Under the pieces are notes generated by a model. The model ran no database searches. It was not told the DNA's origin and was given only the letters and a program-made list of their open reading frames with translations. A program made the position numbers and the translations under genes. From contig JAGWGB010000003.1 of NCBI GenBank assembly GCA_028867595.1, positions 50,094 through 114,093 of the forward strand: DNA of 64,000 nt, written 5' to 3'. Below are positions 58,025 to 64,000 of this stretch, in pieces. The stretch is from Nitrososphaerota archaeon (lineage in GTDB: Archaea; Thermoproteota; Nitrososphaeria; Nitrososphaerales; Nitrosopumilaceae). Every line of letters starts with the position of its first letter. The first letter of the stretch is position 1.

Positions 58025-59143
58025 TTACTTGATTATTTGTTTTTGATAGAGATATTGCATCATATCATTGAATTCCCGTTTTGTTATACCTCCATTTGAA
58101 AGCCAAAGTGCAGGTTTTTGAACCCATGTTGGAATGCTGGTACCTGCTATGCCAAAATCATCTAACAGTTTTTCTGTTCTATTTTGATCCTGTGGATATA
58201 TCAGCCAGTTTGCCACATCATCAGACAGGGTTGTGGGCTCGTTTTCTTGTAATGACTCTAGCATTGCATTGCTTGTAAGGATCTTGTATTCTGGATAACA
58301 ATTTATCATGGTATAGTTGTCTTTGTGATAAAAATTCCAGTCTTTACATGATACATCATATTCATATTTTGAGTTGTCGTCTCTCCAGCCAAATCCATTT
58401 TTGATTGCGTTGCTTGGATAGCCATGTCCTCGTACAAGTGTTATAGTATTATTCTCATAGTTTGTCGCCACCTGAGCATAGAGTGCGTTGGGATAAAGAA
58501 AGATAACGTCAGGATGGCCTGTTATGGCATCAAACTCTTTTTTTGTCACATATTCATTGTGCAAAACTATAACTCGTTTGTACTGTTTTAAAATGTCTGG
58601 ATTTTTGTCCACATCTTCGTCCTTTACATATGGATAGTCAAGCAGTTTTAGTACCCATGCACTAACTATGCTTGATGCTTGTATTCCGTTTACCTTGTTT
58701 GGTATCTTGACTGTGAGACAGCTAGAGTCGCATTCTTTTTTGTAATAATTGTAAAACCCGTGATCCCCGTAAGCGGCTTGCGTAAAGCTTGGATAAATGA
58801 ATACAATGTCTTTGGGTTTGTCAAACAATCCCACTTGATGATAAAAGTCGTCAAGGCCTGGCCTGAGATACAATGAAAGAGATGTTTCGTTTCCCTGACT
58901 ATCATAGATTGGTGTTACGTCAAATAGCATTTGGTCTGATGGAATATGCAATGTTTGTTTGTAGCCTTCCGAGTTTGATACTATATCGAGATATCCTTGC
59001 TGAGATTGCAAGTTGGATGCATCAGATGATGTCTTGTCAGAATCATTGTAAGTTTGTGCACGGATGGTATTGGGTACTAGTGAAAATATCATCATGAGAA
59101 AAAGAAATGCCGATAGCTCTGATCTGTGCCCATGCAACCCCAT
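58025..59143 (-). CDS. Secreted protein of unknown function
   Basis: A 372-aa exported protein with a signal peptide (about 10-29, LSAFLFLMMIFSLVPNTIRAQ). The mature part is Tyr/Asp/Asn-rich with four Cys (CDSSC, CKDW, INCYPE) that could form two disulfides. It has alternating alpha/beta pieces such as KRVIVLHNEYVTKKEFDAITGHPDVIFLYPNALYAQV, which looks like a flavodoxin/amidotransferase-type strand-helix-strand unit. The C-terminus is helical. No catalytic motif is recognised. It lies between the cox operon and the S-layer gene, on the same strand as both. Confidence 0.78.
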   Translation of the reverse strand: MGLHGHRSELSAFLFLMMIFSLVPNTIRAQTYNDSDKTSSDASNLQSQQGYLDIVSNSEGYKQTLHIPSDQMLFDVTPIYDSQGNETSLSLYLRPGLDDFYHQVGLFDKPKDIVFIYPSFTQAAYGDHGFYNYYKKECDSSCLTVKIPNKVNGIQASSIVSAWVLKLLDYPYVKDEDVDKNPDILKQYKRVIVLHNEYVTKKEFDAITGHPDVIFLYPNALYAQVATNYENNTITLVRGHGYPSNAIKNGFGWRDDNSKYEYDVSCKDWNFYHKDNYTMINCYPEYKILTSNAMLESLQENEPTTLSDDVANWLIYPQDQNRTEKLLDDFGIAGTSIPTWVQKPALWLSNGGITKREFNDMMQYLYQKQIIK

Positions 59144-59469
59144 AATGATTTGAGATTTGTGTCATGCATTTGTGAATTTGGAAGGTGATTACCATAGACA
59201 TATGTAGGGTACATAAAGATCTGAAAGTTTCTTAGTTTTAATCAGAAGACTTTGTCCCTTGCTTGTGATAAGATTTCATAGTCTTTAACTACTGCATTTA
59301 CAAAAGTTGTTACCGTAATATTTGTACCAACGAGTGTGTCATGCCGGAATGAGATTTTGTCTTGATAATTACTAACTGAAAAATGCAAAATTAGATTTAG
59401 TTTAACTATCGTTAGGACGTTTTACAAAAAGGAAAAAGGGGAAAGTTAGTTGTTGTTTTGGTTTCTAGT
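59144..59469. other. Gap between S-layer gene and secreted protein
   Basis: 326 nt holding the 3' flank of the S-layer gene and the promoter of the gene at 59143. A minus-strand frame from TTG 59388 to TGA 59242 (48 aa, containing FRHDTLVGTNITVTTFVNAV) has protein-like composition but only a TTG start and no clear promoter, so it is not called. No hairpin terminator was recognised. Confidence 0.4.
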
Positions 59470-62400
59470 CTACTGTACGTTAATCGTTGTGCTCAACGGT
59501 GGGCTCAGTGCGTTTGGATTATCAATGCTCTGCCATACAAAGATTTGAGCAGTGTATGTGCCAGCTGCTGATGGGGTCCAAGACTGGGCTGGGTTGAGTG
59601 ATTGACCTGCTGACAGTGTACCAGTAATCCATGAGAGTGAAACAGTCACACCGTTTGCATCCTGTATTTGTACAAGATATGCAAATGGCTGGTCTCTATT
59701 CTGGCCGTTAGCAAGGTCTGCAGTCACTTGGATCTGCTGGCCTACTTTGACGGTACCATTTATTGCGTTGCCGAACGAGTCAACGATTCTTGGGTTAGTT
59801 GCCGGTGCTCTCTCGAGCGGTGGAACTATTGTACCAATGAATGTTGTCGAGGTCAATCGCAATTGATCAGCCGGGGTGTATGGCGGTGGCAAGGTTCTAT
59901 CCTTGTATTCGCCGGTTACTGTATCGCCTTCTGAAACGTGCAACCTATTTCCGGATGAACCGAAGTTGGTTGTAAAGTATACCGTACCTTGGAAGATACC
60001 GGTATCCTGGCCTGTCTCTGTCATGGTGAGTTGTATACCACCTGAATCAGAGTCTGACCACACGTTGGTGTTGAACTTGTCAACTGCCTTTGGATTGAGG
60101 TTCATGTCTGGGTCTACGATTTGCAATACTCCTTGACCATTAGCTGGGTAGCTTGACTGCAACCATGAGATTTCACCGATGTTCCATCTGATTAGTGCGG
60201 AACCAGTAACTGTTTGATCTCTTGTGAATTCAAACGATACTGATACACCGTCAGAGTCTTCTGCCTGGAGGAATCCGTCAGTTGGGCCACATGGGTTAGA
60301 CTGGGTACACTGGCTTGTATTGCCGTTACCTGTCGTTCCAGTTGGCTCTTCGCCCTGTCCGTCTACACCGCCACCGTTACCGGTTGCTGGGTTGATGGAT
60401 GGGTCTCCTGAAAGGATGACGTATCCAGTGAAGATACCTGTATCGACACCGGTCTCAGACAACTTATAGTAGATGCTGTGACCTCTGGTTGAAACGGTTA
60501 CGAGGTCTTCGCCGCCGTTGTTACCAATAGTATCGATCAAGTTTGGATCAAAGTTGTGATCTGGTGCTACAACTGTCATGTAGACACGATCAGTCCAGGT
60601 GTATACCTTCTGGTCGAGTTCAACTGTAGCTCCAAAGTTGGAGGTGTAAATTGTCAACTCAATATCTTGGTTGTTTGCACCTACTGTCTTGGAACCTGCT
60701 GGACCCCAGTCAGTATATTCTAGGTTGATCTGTTCGCCTCTCTCAAGCAAAGTGTTCGTGATTTGTTTTGGAATCTTGATCACTGCTTGGAAGATGCCTG
60801 TGTCTTTACCAGTCTCTACAAATGTTGATGGCTTGGCATCAAAGGATGCAAATGTTCCAGGACCGGATACTCCATCCGCCAATGGACCCATTGTGCCCTT
60901 GTATGCGTGCGAATCCCACTCGATTAGATCAAGTGGTAAAGTCTCAGCAGTTTGTGAGTCTAGGTTAAAGTCTGGTTCTACAAGTGTTAGGATCATGTCT
61001 GAGCCTATGATGTAGACAGACTTGTCAGATTGTAATACACCGTTGCGTAAGTCAAATGTTGCAGAGTCTGTAACAGTTTGTGGGTTACCGGATGCATCAC
61101 TTGTGTCACGGTATGTGACAGTGAGTACATCTCCCTGCCTTACACAATAGTTGTTAGTGCTTGAGTCACCACTTACTGCATCTGTATGAGCAAATGTGAA
61201 TCTAGCATACTCACCGCTATCATGTACTGCGGTACCAGTCAAAGCATCGTTTCTTGCCAAAAATCCAGATGAACCGTTGATAGCATCAAAGTTATCAACA
61301 GCTGGACAATCTTGGCCTCTTGGACCATCAGTTAGTTCAATTGGCAGATCTGCTTGGAATATTCCAGCACCTGGTGAAATCTCGGTCATTGGTCCCAAGT
61401 CTCTAATACCGTTCCATGTTGTGGAACCTACTTGAGGTAATTGGGTTGTACCAAGATCAAGAATTGTACCAGCTTTTGCTGCTGGACCACCAGCAGTAGC
61501 TAATAGAACAGACTGTCCTTGTCTTGAGATTTGGAAGGCAACAGGACCGTTGGAGGATCCCCATACAGGAACATTGATGAAGTTAGTTCCTGTCGGTGCC
61601 AATGTATAGTCTGGGTCATTGACCCTCGCGTGTACAATGACGTTTCCTTGACCTAAGGCAAAGTTTGAAACGGTAGCACCAGTTGTCAGTGTGGTACCTT
61701 TTGCTACGATGCCAGTTCCGGCCAAGTCACGATGTAATGGGAATACACCATTGGCGCTTGGGTTGCCAAGCACGACGTTTGAAACTGTTGTTGAACTGGA
61801 TGTTGTACTTAGACCAAAGCTAGCAGATGCTGCACCTTGGGCACTGCCAAGTTTGCCGGAATCTACTACTGAGCTGACCCCTCCAAATGGAACTGGGTAA
61901 ACTGCTTTGTCTAGTTTAACTGAACCAGTGTTACCTCTGATACCAGCATTGTCAGATACTTCGACAAGTTTACCGGACTGATCACGGAAGTCAACATAGT
62001 TGACTTTCATGTTAAGACCGTTGGCTACGACTGCACCACTGCTGGTACAGACAAAGCCTGGAACTTCGAAAGTGCCTGTAAAGATACCAGAACCAGCTGC
62101 GGTCTCAACTAAGTTGAAACCAGAGTCTTGAAGGCCTATTGAGCCTCCAGCTTGTGCATCTGGTGTTGAACCTGCTGCAGTAAAGCATGTACCAGATCCT
62201 GGCACATTTGCGTTTGCTGTAGCGGTCCATCTAATATCTTGTTGACCAAATTGGATATCTAGCAGTCTACCAATTGCTCTGCCATCGGAATATGTACCGA
62301 GGCCCAGCTTACCGACTGTGTCGGATGCTGGATCAGTTGCGCTTGGTGCGACTGTGCTGTATATTACAACTAGGTCGTTGTTGGTATTAAGGTCTGGATC

Positions 62401-64000
62401 GTTAACTGTAACTGTTACTGTGTCTGCTACCTTGTATGTCTTCTGATCAAATGATACGGTTCCAGTGTGAGTTGGGATATCTTGCTGTGCAGATATCTGT
62501 GAACCAACACCATCAGCACCTAAATCGAAGTAGGTTACTTGTGGTGCTCGTGCCTCACTTTGGAGCATATCTTGGATTGCTGGGAATAGAACATCGTGGC
62601 TGATTGGTCTCAATTGTGAATAGGTTGCTGGATCGAGGAGGTTCAACTGGTTGAGCATTAGATACTGGGTTGTGCCAGTAAATACGCCAGTGTTGTCACC
62701 TGTCTCTTCAAGCTCCCATCTATAGATGCCGTTGTTAATTCTTTGGGAATTATCAGTACCGTCACCTATGATACCTATTGAGAAGAAGTCAGTAACGATT
62801 GGCAAGCCAGAGGTGATTCTGCTTCCGTCAGTCTTTAGTGGTTGGCTAGGCAATGTGATTGCGACTCCGCTAGAATCTCGGAAGATGTAGAGGAATCCAA
62901 TTTCATCGCTAGTTGGAATGTTCAGGATTCTTTGCATAACAAGTGAGCCGTTGTCGACTACACCTGGGATGTAAAAGTCACCGTGAGCATCAACCTTGCC
63001 TGATGGGTTAGCTGCAGCGCTTGTCGTTGACAATGCTGTTGTACCGTTCAAGTTTACAAGGTCCAGCATGTTAGTGTCGTTTACAAGCGAGATGGCTGTA
63101 ACACCAGCTGCTGGTAACTGACCTGCTTGGATGTTTGTAAAGAACGAACCACTTGGAGCACCAGTTGACTTTGCTGCCGTAACTGATTGTTGTGGACCGT
63201 GTACCAAGTAAATCTGAACTGATGATGGGGTACCGCTTGCGCCGTTAAGGGTTGTAAACGACCTCAAGTCAAAGTTGAGGAAGTTGAAACCATGGAACCT
63301 TGTTGCTGCGTTAGACGATCCACCGTTTGGATTGTGGATTGTATTGAGCAGGGTTTGCATGGTAGCACCCGTATCAATGAGCACACCACCAGTGTTACTC
63401 AACGTTACCGTTGAACCAACACCAGCAGCTTGTGTGAATGCTGGTATTACTCTGTTGCTAAATGATTCATCTATGCCCAAGTCTGGGTCAGTAGATGCGG
63501 TTGCTGCTGAGAAGTTTCCTGATACCGAGCCTACTGTGCCAACATACGTAACGGTTGTTGTACCGTTAGTATGCTTTAAGGCTGTTGCACCTGGTGCAAA
63601 TGAAGCACCGGTGGTTGGCACGAATATAGAAGGATCAGAACAACCTGCGTTATTTGTACCACATCCTGCATTAATGGAGAATGGAGTTCCAATCTTCATT
63701 GCAGTGATTCTATCTACTGTGGCAGAATAATCATTCAGGTGTTCAGTCAGTTTGCCGTTCTTGTTCTCATCCATATCAGTTAATGTAACTGGAATTCTAG
63801 TACCTGATGGCCAAGTGCCGTTTGTCGGGGTTACTGTAATTGAACCAAATGCGAAACCGCCTACGATGCTTCCAGATATATCATTATATTTGAAAGTAGA
63901 AGACTGGCCTCGAATTGAACCCTGTGCTGGGTAGACGCTGGCAATGCCGGTCTCCTCAGATGGGCTTAGTGTTACAATACCTGCGTTTCTTGAGCCGTCC
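59470..64000 (-). CDS. slaA: S-layer protein, C-terminal 1,500 residues
   Basis: A giant secreted beta-rich protein whose frame stays open to the window edge, so the true start is outside; the internal ATG at 63774 is not the start. At least six copies of an (E)TG-x-DTGIF-x-G-x-V motif recur (near 62690, 62085, 61365, 60800, 60440 and 60000), each followed by a proline- and Asp-rich Ig-like segment with repeated KxVY...D, e.g. DKAVYPV and DQKVYTWTD. The protein is acidic and Asn/Thr-rich, with few Cys. The last about 105 residues form a domain also found alone at 4590. It would form the crystalline outer envelope. Confidence 0.88.
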   Translation of the reverse strand, partial: DGSRNAGIVTLSPSEETGIASVYPAQGSIRGQSSTFKYNDISGSIVGGFAFGSITVTPTNGTWPSGTRIPVTLTDMDENKNGKLTEHLNDYSATVDRITAMKIGTPFSINAGCGTNNAGCSDPSIFVPTTGASFAPGATALKHTNGTTTVTYVGTVGSVSGNFSAATASTDPDLGIDESFSNRVIPAFTQAAGVGSTVTLSNTGGVLIDTGATMQTLLNTIHNPNGGSSNAATRFHGFNFLNFDLRSFTTLNGASGTPSSVQIYLVHGPQQSVTAAKSTGAPSGSFFTNIQAGQLPAAGVTAISLVNDTNMLDLVNLNGTTALSTTSAAANPSGKVDAHGDFYIPGVVDNGSLVMQRILNIPTSDEIGFLYIFRDSSGVAITLPSQPLKTDGSRITSGLPIVTDFFSIGIIGDGTDNSQRINNGIYRWELEETGDNTGVFTGTTQYLMLNQLNLLDPATYSQLRPISHDVLFPAIQDMLQSEARAPQVTYFDLGADGVGSQISAQQDIPTHTGTVSFDQKTYKVADTVTVTVNDPDLNTNNDLVVIYSTVAPSATDPASDTVGKLGLGTYSDGRAIGRLLDIQFGQQDIRWTATANANVPGSGTCFTAAGSTPDAQAGGSIGLQDSGFNLVETAAGSGIFTGTFEVPGFVCTSSGAVVANGLNMKVNYVDFRDQSGKLVEVSDNAGIRGNTGSVKLDKAVYPVPFGGVSSVVDSGKLGSAQGAASASFGLSTTSSSTTVSNVVLGNPSANGVFPLHRDLAGTGIVAKGTTLTTGATVSNFALGQGNVIVHARVNDPDYTLAPTGTNFINVPVWGSSNGPVAFQISRQGQSVLLATAGGPAAKAGTILDLGTTQLPQVGSTTWNGIRDLGPMTEISPGAGIFQADLPIELTDGPRGQDCPAVDNFDAINGSSGFLARNDALTGTAVHDSGEYARFTFAHTDAVSGDSSTNNYCVRQGDVLTVTYRDTSDASGNPQTVTDSATFDLRNGVLQSDKSVYIIGSDMILTLVEPDFNLDSQTAETLPLDLIEWDSHAYKGTMGPLADGVSGPGTFASFDAKPSTFVETGKDTGIFQAVIKIPKQITNTLLERGEQINLEYTDWGPAGSKTVGANNQDIELTIYTSNFGATVELDQKVYTWTDRVYMTVVAPDHNFDPNLIDTIGNNGGEDLVTVSTRGHSIYYKLSETGVDTGIFTGYVILSGDPSINPATGNGGGVDGQGEEPTGTTGNGNTSQCTQSNPCGPTDGFLQAEDSDGVSVSFEFTRDQTVTGSALIRWNIGEISWLQSSYPANGQGVLQIVDPDMNLNPKAVDKFNTNVWSDSDSGGIQLTMTETGQDTGIFQGTVYFTTNFGSSGNRLHVSEGDTVTGEYKDRTLPPPYTPADQLRLTSTTFIGTIVPPLERAPATNPRIVDSFGNAINGTVKVGQQIQVTADLANGQNRDQPFAYLVQIQDANGVTVSLSWITGTLSAGQSLNPAQSWTPSAAGTYTAQIFVWQSIDNPNALSPPLSTTINVQ

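Noticed and set aside
63774-63776. The ATG at 63774 as the start of the S-layer protein.
   Set aside because: The frame stays open upstream for 75 more codons to the window edge, with similar composition and no signal peptide, so the true start lies outside.

Overview
The window comes from an ammonia-oxidising-type archaeon of the Nitrososphaerota (Thaumarchaeota), most likely Nitrosopumilales-like. The main evidence is a 4-hydroxybutyryl-CoA dehydratase next to an ADP-forming acyl-CoA ligase (the thaumarchaeal 3-hydroxypropionate/4-hydroxybutyrate arrangement). Supporting evidence is an archaeal information-processing set (MCM, GINS, RfcS, Hel308, Alba, Lsm, aIF6, aIF5B, archease, L7Ae/S28e/L24e/L37e), a giant S-layer protein, many leaderless genes and frequent TTG/GTG starts. 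No ammonia monooxygenase gene is present, so genus and lifestyle are inferred.

Layout. 1-2716 is a minus-strand succinate dehydrogenase operon (sdhA-C-D-B, sdhB cut by the window edge). 2808-4997 holds a PadR regulator, an isocitrate-lyase-family enzyme, Alba and a small secreted Ig-like protein. 5010-9476 has tRNA-Ala, a flavin reductase, tRNA-Pro, a nucleotidyltransferase, a branched-chain aminotransferase and a sugar-modification-like trio (Gfo/Idh oxidoreductase, Trm112-like protein, left-handed beta-helix acyltransferase). 9473-15408 is a tight minus-strand operon GINS-MCM-Hel308-GT4 phosphosugar transferase-membrane peptide, divergent from rfcS. 16613-23782 carries tRNA-Ser, two zinc-type ferredoxins, aIF6, HisRS, archease, thioredoxin and the aIF5B/ndk/eL24/eS28/eL8 operon. 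23834-30856 has GlmM, tRNA-Leu, PurU, a creatininase-family enzyme, Lsm, L37e, a coiled-coil protein, RpiA, a dihydroorotase-like amidohydrolase and tRNA-Ala.

30963-37013 is an accessory stretch: a tiny secreted peptide, a response regulator, pirin, several zinc-ribbon proteins, thioredoxin, a DEAD-box helicase and signal peptidase I. 37018-40679 is the carbon-fixation pair. 40737-47135 has an RNase H-like protein, a membrane protein/HTH pair, a radical SAM enzyme and four secreted proteins, one of 853 aa with an extreme Ser/Thr/Asn region. 47245-53401 mixes tRNA-Val, a MurG-like glycosyltransferase, aspartate kinase, a second branched-chain aminotransferase, small zinc-finger and basic mini-ORFs, intron-containing tRNA-Lys and an SRPBCC protein. 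53500-57855 is the terminal oxidase locus (CoxI, split CoxII, double cupredoxin, compact heme A synthase). 58025-64000 has a secreted protein and most of the S-layer protein gene, which runs off the window.

How the parts fit: succinate dehydrogenase feeds electrons toward the haem-copper oxidase, whose blue-copper partner and heme A synthase are encoded beside it. Ferredoxins and thioredoxins supply low-potential redox chemistry. The GT4, GlmM and MurG-like enzymes could supply precursors for glycosylating the Asn/Ser/Thr-rich cell-surface proteins, which signal peptidase I would process. No CRISPR array, insertion sequence, rRNA or prophage was seen. Least explained: a zinc-finger gene joined to a Cys-rich reading frame by an apparent -1 shift, very short basic ORFs, a stand-alone copy of the S-layer C-terminal domain, and several operator-like palindromes.
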